Assembly: GCA_027491155.1 (NCBI GenBank)
Contig: JAIXWR010000012.1
Coordinates: forward strand, 62,001-126,000
Reading direction: 5' to 3'
Origin: Verrucomicrobiaceae bacterium
Lineage (GTDB): Bacteria > Verrucomicrobiota > Verrucomicrobiia > Verrucomicrobiales > Akkermansiaceae
Length of the DNA stretch: 64,000 nucleotides
Shown here: positions 8,455 through 17,528 of the stretch, piece after piece
How the letters are laid out: each line of letters opens with the position of its first letter
How positions within the stretch are numbered: the stretch's first letter is position 1
Notes under the pieces: model-generated
The model's database searches: none
What the model saw: only the letters and a program-made list of their open reading frames with translations
What the model was told of the DNA's origin: nothing
Translations under genes and position numbers: made by a program

Positions 8455-8747
8455 GGGAGGAAGAGAACCCAGAAACCCGAGGCCAGAAACCTCAAAAACG
8501 CGGAGCTTGCATCTCCAGAAACTCACGGCCGGCACGGGGGTAAACCCAAGAAACCCCGTGCCGGCCGCGTTTCAGAACGGTCGCTACAAGCAGAAGGTAA
8601 AACCCAAGAAACCCAAAGCTCGCCACGACCTATGTGGGTATCAATACAGCCGCGGGCGTGCCAAGTTTCAGGGCAAGTTTCGAAAAAATCGTCACTTCGA
8701 GCCGGCCCGGCGGCCGGACATGAATGCCGTGCATCCTTCCGCCGCGT
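8455..8747. repeat. Repeat-rich leader between antiporter and GNAT-nitrilase genes
   Basis: On the minus strand the last 40 bases before the GTG at 8454 read as pyrimidine-rich heptads (TTGAGGT, TTCTGGC, CTCGGGT, TTCTGGG, TTCTCTT, CCTCCC). Further upstream lies a strong hairpin, GGCCGGCACGGGG at 8527-8539 paired with its complement at 8554-8566, and a second heptad-like stretch around 8598-8618 (AACCCAAG/AAACCCAAAG). No Shine-Dalgarno sequence precedes the GTG. I see no gene in this interval. Confidence 0.6.
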
Positions 8748-10487
8748 TCACTTGCCGTCCACGATTGCGAGCACCTCCTCGCGCGACAGGTCGGCCCGCT
8801 GGTAGGCTCCCATCGCGTTCTCGATCATCGCGATGGCGCTCTCCCGCTCGTCCTGGATCACCTGCACCTCGTGGGCGCGGAGCAGCTCGACCTCCGCCTG
8901 GAATTTCGCACGGGCGAACACCAGGATGCCGCGGTTTTTTTCCCGGACCACCGGCAGCGCGGCCAGGGTCACGGCGACGGCCGGAAACGTGAACGCGATG
9001 AAGCGGGCGCGCTCGATCCCGGCGAGATCGAGGGCCTCCGGGTGGGCGGCATCGGCGAAAAGCACCGGCTGTCCGCGGGACTTGAGTTCGCGCACCGTGT
9101 CGGCATTGAGCTCGAGCACCAGGGTCGGCACGTCGCACTTGAGCAGCGCCTCGTTGAGCGCCTTCCCGACGGGCCCGTAGCCGCAGATGATCGCGTGGTC
9201 GCTGATCTTGCGGACGGCTTCGCCCGTTGCCAGCCCGGCCGGCGCGCGCTTGGATCCGGGGGCCACGCCCTTGCCTTCCAGCCAGCGGCCGAGCGGTCCC
9301 GCCCCGCGCATCAGCGAGGGCACCAGAGCCATCGTGACGGCGGTGCAGGCGAGCAGGAGTTGCTCGACGGCGGGGTCGAAGGGCCGGAAGCCGCCGGCAT
9401 TCTTCAACAGCACGAGCGAGAATTCCCCCGTGCTGGCGAGGCTGGCGGTGGCCAGCAAAGCCGGTCTCAGCGGGATCTTCAGCAGCCGCGTCACGCCGAA
9501 CACGATGGAGCCCTTGACCGCCAGGATCACCACGGTGCCGATCAATACGAACAGCCATTCGTCGAGCAGGGCGCGGACATCGATCATCAGGCCGACCGAG
9601 ACGAAGAAGATGGTGAGGAAGAGGTCCTTGAAGGGCAGGATGTCGGAGAGGATGCGGTGGGAGTAGATCGACTCGCTGAGCACCAGTCCGGCGGCGAAGG
9701 CGCCGAGCGCGAGGCTGAGCTGCAGGGCCTCGCCGGCCAGCGCGACGGCGGCACAGGTGCCGATGATGGTCAGGGTGAACAGCTCGCGGCTGCGGGTGCG
9801 TGCGACGGCGTGGAGCAGCAGGGTGTTGCCATAGCGGCCGAGCAGGATCGCAGCCCCGAGGAAGAGCGTGCCCTTCGTGAGCGCCCAGGCGATCTGGCCG
9901 AGGGTCGACCCCTCGTTCTTCCCGTAGAGGGCCGGCAGCAGGAGGATGAAGAGGATCACCAGGATGTCCTGGAACAAGGCCACGCCGAAAGCCACACGCG
10001 CCCCGGGATTGTTCGGCTGGCCGAGGTCCTGGAACGACTTCATCGCCACGGCGGTGGAACTGAGCGCCACGGCGATTGAAAGCACGATGGCGTCCGCCCA
10101 CGGGATGCCGAAAAATCGGGCGCACGCGGTGGCGATGCTGGCCGTCAGCGCGACCTGCACCCCGCCGCCGATCAGCGCGAAGCGCCAGAGGTGGCGCAGT
10201 TCGCCGAGGGAGAACTCGAGACCGAGGGTGAACATCAGCAGGATGACGCCGAGTTCTCCGAGATTGCCGATCATCGGGTCTTCCGGGCTCACGCCGACCA
10301 GCACCAGCACGCCGCTGTTGGCGATCAGGATGCCGCAGAGAAAGTAGCCGACCAGCAGGCTCTGGCGGAGCTTCACCAGCGCCAGCGAGACGAAGACCGC
10401 CAGCACGAGGACGAGCGCCAGCATCCCGAAGAACGGGGTGACGGTGGAGCCTCCGGCGGCGAGGGGCAGTGCGTCGATCCAAGACAT
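8748..10487 (-). CDS. KefB-type monovalent cation:proton antiporter (CPA2) with TrkA-N domain
   Basis: The 579-residue protein has about 12 membrane segments forming a Na/H exchanger domain (residues about 15-390; GELGVILLMFTLGLEFSLGELRHLW, VALSSTAVAMKSFQDLG, GAFAAGLVLSES) and a cytosolic RCK/TrkA-N domain starting at SDHAIICGYGPVGKALNEALL, whose GxGxxG binds NAD(H). It should exchange K+ or Na+ for protons under control of the redox or nucleotide ligand. The start at 10487 (MSWIDALPLAAGG) avoids 41 residues encoded in repeat DNA. The gene is preceded by a 156-bp inverted REP pair separating it from clpC. Confidence 0.93.
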   Translation of the reverse strand: MSWIDALPLAAGGSTVTPFFGMLALVLVLAVFVSLALVKLRQSLLVGYFLCGILIANSGVLVLVGVSPEDPMIGNLGELGVILLMFTLGLEFSLGELRHLWRFALIGGGVQVALTASIATACARFFGIPWADAIVLSIAVALSSTAVAMKSFQDLGQPNNPGARVAFGVALFQDILVILFILLLPALYGKNEGSTLGQIAWALTKGTLFLGAAILLGRYGNTLLLHAVARTRSRELFTLTIIGTCAAVALAGEALQLSLALGAFAAGLVLSESIYSHRILSDILPFKDLFLTIFFVSVGLMIDVRALLDEWLFVLIGTVVILAVKGSIVFGVTRLLKIPLRPALLATASLASTGEFSLVLLKNAGGFRPFDPAVEQLLLACTAVTMALVPSLMRGAGPLGRWLEGKGVAPGSKRAPAGLATGEAVRKISDHAIICGYGPVGKALNEALLKCDVPTLVLELNADTVRELKSRGQPVLFADAAHPEALDLAGIERARFIAFTFPAVAVTLAALPVVREKNRGILVFARAKFQAEVELLRAHEVQVIQDERESAIAMIENAMGAYQRADLSREEVLAIVDGK

Positions 10488-10567
10488 CGTGGTCGCACGG
10501 AGCATTCCCGATGCACGACCGGGAGGGAAGTTCTTCGCGAAAGAAGTTCGGCGGCAGGCGTGCTTCC

Positions 10568-10723
10568 GGAGTGTCGCCTTGCAGGCGACATGAGGGTGGA
10601 CGGGCGGCATTCATGCCGCCCGGAGCCTTTCCGCCCCCAATCCGCGCCCTTCCAAAGTCGACACGAAAACGGGCGGCTGGATGCCGCCCGTCCGTCGTCA
10701 TGTCGCTTGCAAAGCGACACTCC
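10568..10723. repeat. Two inverted GGAG-head REP elements between kef-like gene and clpC
   Basis: The left arm (10568-10622) reads GGAG, a TGTCGCC/GGCGACA hairpin, a spacer, and a GGGCGGC/GCCGCCC hairpin. The right arm (10670-10723) is the same on the opposite strand with about 85% identity by eye: GGAG, TGTCGCTT/AAGCGACA, then CGGGCGGC/GCCGCCCG. The 47-base centre is unique. Stem substitutions are compensated between arms. The pair follows the clpC stop codon by 3 bases, so it may also end clpC transcription. Confidence 0.8.
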
Positions 10724-10725
10724 GC

Positions 10726-13251
10726 TCAAACCCCCGCCCCGTCCGGCTCGGCCTTGGCTCCGGTCGGGTGGAATTCGAGGGCTTCCTTGCCTTCCGGGCA
10801 GACAACCTTGGCGGTATCGCCGGGCTTCACGTCGCCGCGGAGCAGCGCTTCGGCCAGCGGGTCTTCGAGGTAGCGCTCGACCGCACGGCGCATCGGCCGC
10901 GCGCCGTAGGCGGGGTCGAAGCCCTTCTTCACCAGCAGGTCGCGGGCGCTGGTTTCGAGTTGGAGCGTGATCTCTTTCTCGCGCAGGCGCTTGAGCAGCT
11001 TGTCGATCTCGAGGTCCACGATCCGGTCGAGGTCCTTCTTCTCCAGCATGTGGAAGACCACCAGGTCGTCGAGGCGGTTGAGGAACTCCGGTTTGAAGAA
11101 GCGCTTCGATTCCTCGAGGATCTTGTCCTTCATGCCCTCGAAGTCGGACTCGTCCTGCGACATCGCCCCGAAACCGAGCGAGGTCTGGCGCTTGATGGTC
11201 GAGGCGCCGACGTTGGAGGTCAGGATGATGATCGTGTTGCGGAAGTCGATCTTGCGGCCCAGCGAATCGGTGACCATGCCCTCTTCCAGGATCTGCAGGA
11301 GCAGGTTCATCACGTCCGGATGGGCCTTCTCGATCTCGTCGAACAGCACCACGGAATACGGCCGGCGGCGGACCGCTTCGGAAAGCTGGCCGCCTTCCTC
11401 GTAGCCGACGTAGCCCGGAGGCGATCCGATCAGGCGGCTGGAGGTGAACTTCTCCATGTACTCCGACATGTCGATCTGGATCAGGGCCTCGGCGTCGCCG
11501 AACATGAACTCGGCGAGGTTGCGGGCGAGGTAGGTTTTGCCCACCCCGGTCGGCCCGAGGAAGAGGAACGAACCGATCGGCCGGCGCGGGTCCTTGAGGT
11601 CGGCACGCGAGCGGCGCAGGGCCTTGGAGATCGCCTTGACGGCTTCATCCTGGCCGATGACGCGGCCTTCGAGCTCGCTCTCCATCTTGAGCAGCTTCTC
11701 GGCCTCCTTCTCCTCCATGCGGCGGAGCGGGACGCCGGTCCACTTGGAGACGACGGCCATGATGTCCTCGTCGCCGACCTCGACCACGGTCTCCTCGGAA
11801 CGGGCGCGCCAGTTCTTGAGCGTCTCGTCGAGCGACTTCTTGATCTGCTTCTCCTTGTCGCGGAGGGAGGCGGCCTTCTCGAAATCCTGCTCGCCGATCG
11901 CACCGATCTTCTCGCGGTTCACCTCCTCGATGTCCGCTTCGAGCTGCTTGATCTCCGGCGGGCGGGTCATCGTGCCGATGCGGGCGCGGGCGCCGGCTTC
12001 GTCGAGCACGTCGATCGCCTTGTCGGGAAGATAACGGCCGGTGAGGTAGCGGGAGGTCAGCTTGACCGAAGCCTCGACCGCCTCGGGCGTGAACTTCGCC
12101 TTGTGGTGGGACTCGTACTTCTCCTGCAAGCCGCGCATGATCTTGATCGCGTCCTCGACCGAGGGTTCCTCGACCTTGACCTGCTGGAAGCGGCGCTCGA
12201 GCGCGGCGTCCTTCTCGATGTACTTGCGGTACTCGTTGAGGGTCGTCGCCCCGACCACCTGCAGCTCGGCGCGGGAAAGCGCGGGCTTGATGATGTTGGA
12301 CGCGTCCATCGCGCCTTCGGCCGAGCCGGCGCCGACGATGGTGTGGAGCTCGTCGATGAACAGGATGACGTTCTTCACCTTGCGGATCTCGTCCATCACC
12401 GCCTTGATGCGTTCCTCGAACTGGCCGCGGTATTTCGTCCCGGCGACCATCAGCGCGAGGTCGAGGGTGATCACCTTCTTGTCGCGGAGGATTTCCGGCA
12501 CGTTGCCCGAAGCGATCTCCTGGGCCAGGCCTTCCACGATGGCGGTCTTGCCGACACCGGCTTCGCCGATCAGCACCGGGTTGTTCTTGGTGCGGCGGCA
12601 GAGGATCTGGATCACGCGCTCGATCTCCGACTCGCGGCCGATGACCGGGTCGAGGTCGTTCTCGCGGGCCAGCTTCGTCAGGTCGCGGCCGAAGGCGCGC
12701 AGGGCCGGCGTCTTGGTCTTGCCTTCGGCTTCCGGCTCCTCGTTCTCGTTGCCTTCGTCCTCGAAGCCTTCCTCGTCGTCGTCCGCATCGTCGTCGTCAT
12801 CGTCGTCCGGGGTGAAATTCGGATCGATCTCGGCGAGGATCTCGTTGCGGGTGCGCTGGATGTCGACATCCATCCGGCGCAGCACGCGGGCGGCGACGCC
12901 CTCGCCCTCGCGCAGCAGGCCGAGCAGGATGTGCTCGGTGCCGACGTAGCTATGGTTGAGCGCCTTGGCCTCCTTGTTGGCGAGGGCCAGCACCTTCTTC
13001 ACGCGGGGCGTGTAGGGGATGCTGCCGGAAATCTTCTGGCCGGTGCCGGAGCCGACTTCCTTTTCGACCTCCATGCGGACGCTTTCCAGGTCGAGACCCA
13101 TCCGCTCCAGCACGTTGACCGCCACGCCCTGGCCCAGCTTGATCAGGCCGAGCAGCAGGTGCTCGGTGCCCACGTAGCTGTGGTTGAAGCGGTCGGCCTC
13201 CTTCCGGGCGAGGGCAAGCACCTGTTGGGCTCTGGGTGTGAAGTTGTTCAT
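10726..13251 (-). CDS. clpC: AAA+ unfoldase ClpC
   Basis: An 841-residue Hsp100 unfoldase that recognises substrates and feeds them to ClpP. It has two Clp-N repeats (residues 5-140, each with NHSYVGTEH), nucleotide-binding domain 1 with Walker A GEAGVGKT at 229-236, a middle UVR-type coiled coil ([21 protein letters not shown]), and nucleotide-binding domain 2 with GPTGVGKT and [11 protein letters not shown]. The LGF tripeptide in [10 protein letters not shown] fits the ClpP-docking loop. Unusual is a very acidic linker at 149-177 (a run of Asp followed by Glu/Asn) between the N-domain and domain 1. The start codon overlaps the mcsB stop by 4 bases, so it is translationally coupled in mcsA-mcsB-clpC. 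Confidence 0.97.
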   Translation of the reverse strand: MNNFTPRAQQVLALARKEADRFNHSYVGTEHLLLGLIKLGQGVAVNVLERMGLDLESVRMEVEKEVGSGTGQKISGSIPYTPRVKKVLALANKEAKALNHSYVGTEHILLGLLREGEGVAARVLRRMDVDIQRTRNEILAEIDPNFTPDDDDDDDADDDEEGFEDEGNENEEPEAEGKTKTPALRAFGRDLTKLARENDLDPVIGRESEIERVIQILCRRTKNNPVLIGEAGVGKTAIVEGLAQEIASGNVPEILRDKKVITLDLALMVAGTKYRGQFEERIKAVMDEIRKVKNVILFIDELHTIVGAGSAEGAMDASNIIKPALSRAELQVVGATTLNEYRKYIEKDAALERRFQQVKVEEPSVEDAIKIMRGLQEKYESHHKAKFTPEAVEASVKLTSRYLTGRYLPDKAIDVLDEAGARARIGTMTRPPEIKQLEADIEEVNREKIGAIGEQDFEKAASLRDKEKQIKKSLDETLKNWRARSEETVVEVGDEDIMAVVSKWTGVPLRRMEEKEAEKLLKMESELEGRVIGQDEAVKAISKALRRSRADLKDPRRPIGSFLFLGPTGVGKTYLARNLAEFMFGDAEALIQIDMSEYMEKFTSSRLIGSPPGYVGYEEGGQLSEAVRRRPYSVVLFDEIEKAHPDVMNLLLQILEEGMVTDSLGRKIDFRNTIIILTSNVGASTIKRQTSLGFGAMSQDESDFEGMKDKILEESKRFFKPEFLNRLDDLVVFHMLEKKDLDRIVDLEIDKLLKRLREKEITLQLETSARDLLVKKGFDPAYGARPMRRAVERYLEDPLAEALLRGDVKPGDTAKVVCPEGKEALEFHPTGAKAEPDGAGV

Positions 13252-14369
13252 AGGATCTCGGGGTTTTGATCGGGTGAATCGTTCTTTTTCCTTGTTGAAC
13301 CCATATCAGGGGCTTGGAGGCTTTGCAACCGGCCGCGGACGATTTCGGCGCGGATCGAATCGCGCTCCTCCGGCGAGAGCTTCCGGCCGCTGTGTAGCTG
13401 GAGGTGTGCCGGTTGGATGTCCATCAGCAGGGCATCGCAAGATTTCACGGTGTCCGCCGGCAGGAAGCCGAGGTCGCCGCCCAAGCGGAGCAGGGAAAGA
13501 TGGTTGAGCGCCTCCTTGGAATCGATGATCCAGGCGTGCTTCAGCACCCCGTAGGCGCGGCCGATCTTGTCGGCGACCATCGCCGGATCGTCCTCCAGCA
13601 GCTTGTCGCGGGCATTCCGCTCGTGGGTGGCGACCTGGGAAATCACGCGCTCCAGCCGGCGCAGGATGGTCTCCTCGCTTTCACCGAGGGTCGACTGGTT
13701 GGAAATCTGGAACAGGTTGCCGAGCGACTCGGTGCCCTCCCCGTAGAGCCCGCGGACCGCGAGGCCGATCTTGTTGACCGCCTGAAGCACCTGGCCGATC
13801 TGGTCGCCGAGCACCAGCGCCGGCAGATGGAGCATCGCCGAAGCGCGGAGACCGGTGCCGAGGTTGGTCGGGCAGGTCGTGAGGTAGCCGAGCTCGTGGT
13901 CGAAGGCGAGGTCGAGCGACTTTTCCAACTCCTCGTCCACCGTGGCCAGCGCGTCGAAGGCGGAGCGCAGCGCGAGTCCCGGGCGGATCGACTGCATCCG
14001 GAGGTGGTCCTCCTCGTTCAACATCAGGGCGATCGACTGCCGGCGCTCGATCACCGCCGCGCTGCCCTCGCCGCGGGCGGCGTGCTCGCGGCTGATCAGG
14101 TGGCGCTCGACCAGCACCTGCTTCTGCACGGAGCTCAGGTCGTCGAGTTCCTGGGAAAACGCGTCCTTCATGCAGGGCAGCGCCTCGACCGCCGGCCGCA
14201 TCACTTCCAGCGCGTGACGGCGCTCTTCCTTCTTCGCCCAGCCGGGGAAGGACTCGCCCCGCAGGTTGCGGGCGAGCCGGATCCGCGAGGTCAGCACGAT
14301 GGCGTTGTCGGCCCCCTCGCCGGTCATCCAGTCGGCGGGGTTTTTGACGAGAGTGGTGAAGCGCATCAT
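13248..14369 (-). CDS. mcsB: Protein-arginine kinase McsB
   Basis: A 373-residue guanidino-phosphotransferase that phosphorylates arginines on damaged proteins, marking them for ClpC-ClpP. VLTSRIRLARNLRG (26-38) binds nucleotide, LMLNEEDHLRMQ is the substrate loop, and LTTCPTNLGTGLRAS carries the catalytic Cys and phosphate-binding Arg region. Length matches Bacillus McsB (about 360) plus a short charged tail. ATGATG at the start leaves two possibilities; AAGGA about 11 bases upstream of the first ATG supports 14369. It overlaps clpC by 4 bases and follows mcsA by 6, so all three form one operon. No ctsR repressor gene is present next to it. Confidence 0.96.
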   Translation of the reverse strand: MMRFTTLVKNPADWMTGEGADNAIVLTSRIRLARNLRGESFPGWAKKEERRHALEVMRPAVEALPCMKDAFSQELDDLSSVQKQVLVERHLISREHAARGEGSAAVIERRQSIALMLNEEDHLRMQSIRPGLALRSAFDALATVDEELEKSLDLAFDHELGYLTTCPTNLGTGLRASAMLHLPALVLGDQIGQVLQAVNKIGLAVRGLYGEGTESLGNLFQISNQSTLGESEETILRRLERVISQVATHERNARDKLLEDDPAMVADKIGRAYGVLKHAWIIDSKEALNHLSLLRLGGDLGFLPADTVKSCDALLMDIQPAHLQLHSGRKLSPEERDSIRAEIVRGRLQSLQAPDMGSTRKKNDSPDQNPEIL

Positions 14370-14375
14370 GACAGG

Positions 14376-14885
14376 TCAGTCCTTCGTCGGGGTGGCGCGG
14401 AGTTCGATGCGGCGGATTTCATCGCGCAGGCCGGCGGCTTCCTCGTAGTTCTCGGAGTTCACCGCCAGGTCCAGCTTGCCGCGGAGTTCCTCGAGCCGCT
14501 GCGTGCGGGCGTGGAGTTCCATCAATCCGGCCGGCACCTTGCCGCAGTGGCGGGTGCCCTTGTGCATGCCGCGCAGCATCTGGCCGACCTCGTCGTGGAA
14601 GGTCGTGTAGCATTCCGCGCAGCCGAAGCGGCGGATCCGGCGGAGGTCGTCGAGCGTGAATCCGCAGCCCGCGCAGCGGCGGCCGGCACCGGTCTGGAAG
14701 GGAGCCGGCACGGAGACCTTGCCGGCGGATTTCCCCAGCAGCATTTCCGCCAGCGCGAAGCCGGTCGGGTCGGTCACGCCCTTCTCCTTGGCGCAGTCGT
14801 CGCAAAGGGCGATTTTCTTGATTTGCCCGCCCACCAACTGGGTGAGGTGCACCTTTGCTTTCTTGCCGCAGATGTCGCAGTCCAT
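14376..14885 (-). CDS. mcsA: McsA, zinc-binding activator of McsB
   Basis: The 169-residue protein has an N-terminal zinc finger (CDICGKKAKVHLTQ...CDDCAKEKG), a second one (CAGCGFTLDDLRRIRRFGCAECYTTF) and a C-terminal UVR motif (LRGKLDLAVNSENYEEAAGLRDEIRRIE). In Firmicutes McsA activates the McsB kinase and adapts it to ClpC; the same role is inferred here from the conserved order mcsA-mcsB-clpC. Length is close to the usual 180. It is probably the first gene of the operon, 67 bases downstream of the aminotransferase gene on the same strand. Confidence 0.95.
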   Translation of the reverse strand: MDCDICGKKAKVHLTQLVGGQIKKIALCDDCAKEKGVTDPTGFALAEMLLGKSAGKVSVPAPFQTGAGRRCAGCGFTLDDLRRIRRFGCAECYTTFHDEVGQMLRGMHKGTRHCGKVPAGLMELHARTQRLEELRGKLDLAVNSENYEEAAGLRDEIRRIELRATPTKD

Positions 14886-14952
14886 TGACGAACCAAGCTA
14901 AGAGCGCCCGGCCGGAATGCGAAAGGAAATCTCCCGGCCGGAGCGTGTTTTC

Positions 14953-15822
14953 TCAATCGATCGGCGTGCCGGTGGTCGAAGCCAGCTCCTTGAAGGCGGC
15001 GATGAAGCGCCGGGTCAACGGTCCCGGCGTGCCGTCGCCGATGACGCGGCGGTCGAGCGAGACCACCGGAATCACCTCCGCCGCCGTGCCGGTGAGGAAA
15101 AACTCGTCGGCGATGAAGAGGTCGTAGCGGGTGAGCGAGCGCTCCACCTTCGGGATCCCGAGCTGGTCGGCCAGCTCGAGGATGACGCGGCGGGTGATCC
15201 CGTCCAGGGCGCCGTCGTTGACCTGCGGCGTGTGGAGCACGCCGTCGCGCAGGATGAAGACGTTGTCGCCGGTGCACTCGGCCACGTAGCCCTGCTCGTT
15301 GAGCATCACGGCTTCCAGCGCGCCGGCCTGGATCGCCTCGACCTTGGCCATGACGTTGTTCAGGTAGTTCAGCGACTTCACCTGCGGCATCAGCGCGGCC
15401 GGTGCCGGGCGGCGGGTCGCGCAGGTGATCACCGACAGGCCCTTCTCGTAATGCTCCTCCGGGTAGAGGCTGATCGTGGAAGCGATGATGAACATGCTGG
15501 CCCGCTTGCAAAGGTAGGGGCTAAGCCCCAGCGATCCCGTGCCGCGGGTGACCACCAGCCGGATGTAGCCGTCGTCCAGACCGTTGGCGGCCACGGTTTC
15601 CACCACGAACTTGCAGACCTCTTCCTGCGTCCAGGGGATCTCCAGCACGATCGCGCGGGCGGAGTCGAAGAGCCGGCGGATGTGCTCCTCCAGGCGGAAG
15701 ACCCGCCGGTTGTAGAAGCGGATGCCTTCGAACACGCCGTCGCCGTAAAGCACGCCGTGATCGAACACGGAGATTTTCGCCGCGGATTCCTCCACCAATT
15801 CGCCGTCGAGCCAGATTTTCAT
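14953..15822 (-). CDS. ilvE: Branched-chain amino acid aminotransferase (class IV)
   Basis: A 289-residue fold-type IV PLP enzyme that makes leucine, isoleucine and valine from their 2-oxo acids. Signatures are FDHGVLYGDGVFEGIRFYN (19-38), GYIRLVVTRGTGSLGLSP, QVKSLNYLNNVMAK with the PLP Lys149, EAVMLNEQGYVAECTGDNVFIL and the C-terminal DEFFLTGTAAEVIPVVSLDRR. EGIR and the VKSLNYLNN form fit short BCATs of the archaeal/thermophile type. A D-amino-acid or aminodeoxychorismate lyase role cannot be fully excluded but is less likely. The gene is transcribed in the same direction as mcsA-mcsB-clpC, 67 bases upstream. Confidence 0.9.
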   Translation of the reverse strand: MKIWLDGELVEESAAKISVFDHGVLYGDGVFEGIRFYNRRVFRLEEHIRRLFDSARAIVLEIPWTQEEVCKFVVETVAANGLDDGYIRLVVTRGTGSLGLSPYLCKRASMFIIASTISLYPEEHYEKGLSVITCATRRPAPAALMPQVKSLNYLNNVMAKVEAIQAGALEAVMLNEQGYVAECTGDNVFILRDGVLHTPQVNDGALDGITRRVILELADQLGIPKVERSLTRYDLFIADEFFLTGTAAEVIPVVSLDRRVIGDGTPGPLTRRFIAAFKELASTTGTPID

Positions 15823-15895
15823 CGCAAAAGTCGGGGTAGCCTAGAGCCCGCGGGCAAGCTGGCAAGCCCCTCGTTCGGCGAATCCAAGCCCCCGT

Positions 15896-16480
15896 TCAGG
15901 GCGTCCCTTCGGCGTCCGGCTCTTCGCCCGCGGCCGGCTTCACATCGGTGAGCGATTCCCAATCCACCGCGCCGTGGTCGATGCGCTGCAGCTCGCTGGC
16001 ATAGACCGCGTCGTCGTTCTTCGGATCCATCTCGGCCGCCAGCTCGGTGAAAATCCGGGCCATCAGCGAATTCTCCACACCGCCCTGCTGCTTCAGCAAC
16101 TGGCCGCGGGTGTAGAGCAGGCTGGCGAGCACGCCGGGACGGTAGTCGTCCTCCGCCGCTTCGGGCAGCACCCCGCGGGAAAGTTGGAAACTCAGGACCA
16201 GCGCCTTCCGGTTGCGCGGCGAAAGGTGGAGCGCCAGCGCGACCAGCCGGCGCGCTTCCGCCAGCGATGCCACGCTCGCCTTCGCCGCCGCCACCCGGTT
16301 CGCGGCGTAGCCCGCCAGGTTGTCGGCATACTCCTCGCGCTCGCGGTCCAGCATGCCGAGGGCTTCGGTAAACAGTCCCGCCCCGGTCTTCGGCGGATTC
16401 CACTCGAACTTCGCCGCCTCATCCGCCGCAAACACGGGGAGGCACAGGCTGAGGACGATGGCTTGCCAGCGGCGGATCAC
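15896..16480 (-). CDS. Secreted TPR-like protein of unknown function
   Basis: The 194-residue precursor starts at a GTG (VIRRWQAIVLSLCLPVFA, signal peptide). The mature part is helical, with LAEARRLVALALHLSPRNRKALVLSFQLSRG and VENSLMARIFTELAAEMDPKNDDAVYASELQR resembling tetratricopeptide helices, so it may be a periplasmic scaffold. It ends in an acidic Glu/Pro tail. The frame stays open far upstream through the cyclo-ligase and apaG genes, but composition and the signal peptide set the start. It is divergent from the cyclo-ligase gene with only about 36 bases between starts. No specific function is assigned. Confidence 0.7.
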   Translation of the reverse strand: MIRRWQAIVLSLCLPVFAADEAAKFEWNPPKTGAGLFTEALGMLDREREEYADNLAGYAANRVAAAKASVASLAEARRLVALALHLSPRNRKALVLSFQLSRGVLPEAAEDDYRPGVLASLLYTRGQLLKQQGGVENSLMARIFTELAAEMDPKNDDAVYASELQRIDHGAVDWESLTDVKPAAGEEPDAEGTP

Positions 16481-16516
16481 GGCGGCTAGGTTCCCGTCCC
16501 CGCCCGGCCATTGCAA

Positions 16517-17077
16517 GTGACAAGTCCCCGCGATCCGAAAGCCGATCTCCGCCGCGACCTCCGCCGGTCGAGGCCGGACATGGATTCCCAGCTCGCCCAG
16601 TCCGCGGACATCCGCCGCCACCTGCGCGAATGGCTGGCAGCCCGGCCCGCGCGAACCATCGCCGCCTTCGCCTCCCTGCCCGGCGAACCGATGCTGCTGG
16701 AATTGCTCGCCGACTTTCCCGACCGCCGCTGGGTCCTGCCGCGGGTCGATGGCGACACGATGCAATTCCATCTCGCCGATCCCGCCCGCCTTGCCGCCGG
16801 CAGCTTCGGGATCCTCGAGCCCCCGGTGGATTCGCCCGTCTGCCCGACCGGAGAAATCGACCTCTTCCTCTGCCCCGGCATGGCCTTCACGACCTCCGGC
16901 ATCCGCCTCGGCCGCGGCAAGGGCTACTACGACCGGGCGCTGGAGGCCGCGAATGCCGGATCGACCAAGGTCGGCGTTTGTTTCCGCGGGCAAATCCTGC
17001 CCGCTCTCCCTTCCGATCCGCACGACATCCCGGTGCGATTCCTCGCGACGCCGGACGGGATCCTCGACTGCGCCTAA
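16517..17077 (+). CDS. 5-formyltetrahydrofolate cyclo-ligase
   Basis: A 186-residue member of the family that converts 5-formyl-THF to 5,10-methenyl-THF with ATP, recycling the storage folate. The conserved SPRDPKADLRRDLRR start, ASLPGEPMLLELL, GILEPP, IDLFLCPGMAFTTSGIRLGRGKGYYDRAL (the LGxGxGYYDR active-site loop) and VRFLATPDGILDC are all visible. Length matches the family. Start choice is uncertain: GTG at 16517 or TTG at 16511, neither with a strong ribosome binding site. Its stop overlaps the stop of apaG on the other strand by 4 bases. Confidence 0.92.
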   Translation: MTSPRDPKADLRRDLRRSRPDMDSQLAQSADIRRHLREWLAARPARTIAAFASLPGEPMLLELLADFPDRRWVLPRVDGDTMQFHLADPARLAAGSFGILEPPVDSPVCPTGEIDLFLCPGMAFTTSGIRLGRGKGYYDRALEAANAGSTKVGVCFRGQILPALPSDPHDIPVRFLATPDGILDCA

Positions 17078-17460
17078 GCCCAGCCCGGCACCGTCAGCTT
17101 GAACTCCGGGATCGGCGCGAAGACCCAGTCGCCGCCGCCGGTTTCCCCGAAAAACGCGCCCTCCGCCACGGCATCCCCGCGGGTCACGTGGTAGCTGTTG
17201 TAGGAAAAACTCTCGCCCGGCGCGATCACCGGCGTCTGGCCCACCACGCCGTCGCCTTCCACCACCGTCACCTCTCCGTCGCCTTCCCGCACGATCCATT
17301 TCCGGCCGCGGATCGTCACCTTCTCCGGCGAGTCGTTCTTGATCGAAATGAAGTACACGAAGGGATGCGGACGCTCGTCGGGAGCATCCAGGCTGGGCAT
17401 GTAGATCACGTCGTCCACCCGGACGCTCAGCCCGTCGAGTTTCCGCAACATCGGCGTCAT
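17074..17460 (-). CDS. apaG: ApaG-domain protein
   Basis: The 128-residue product is a complete ApaG (DUF525) domain, a fibronectin-like beta sandwich. VYFISIKNDSPEKVTIRGRKWIVREGDGEVTVVEGDGVVGQTPVIAPGESFSYNSYHV and the closing FAPIPEFKLTVPGW are the family core. ApaG is linked to cobalt resistance and Ap4A metabolism in enterobacteria, but its biochemical role is not settled. The ATG at 17460 is taken because upstream sequence in frame has no ApaG similarity. It converges on the cyclo-ligase gene with a 4-base overlap. Confidence 0.93.
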   Translation of the reverse strand: MTPMLRKLDGLSVRVDDVIYMPSLDAPDERPHPFVYFISIKNDSPEKVTIRGRKWIVREGDGEVTVVEGDGVVGQTPVIAPGESFSYNSYHVTRGDAVAEGAFFGETGGGDWVFAPIPEFKLTVPGWA

Positions 17461-17528
17461 GTCCCGCGACTCTGGCCCCGCCCTCCGCCCGATGCCAAGT
17501 GCCGAGAGGAGAAATTTCCCGCCGGCCC

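Noticed and set aside
10681-13269. Plus-strand open frame of 862 codons antisense to clpC
   Set aside because: It mirrors clpC, has low-complexity Leu/Asp/Val composition, and no family signal, while clpC is unmistakable.
14953-15822. D-amino acid aminotransferase or aminodeoxychorismate lyase
   Set aside because: The VKSLNYLNN and EGIR motifs fit branched-chain aminotransferase better, though not beyond doubt.
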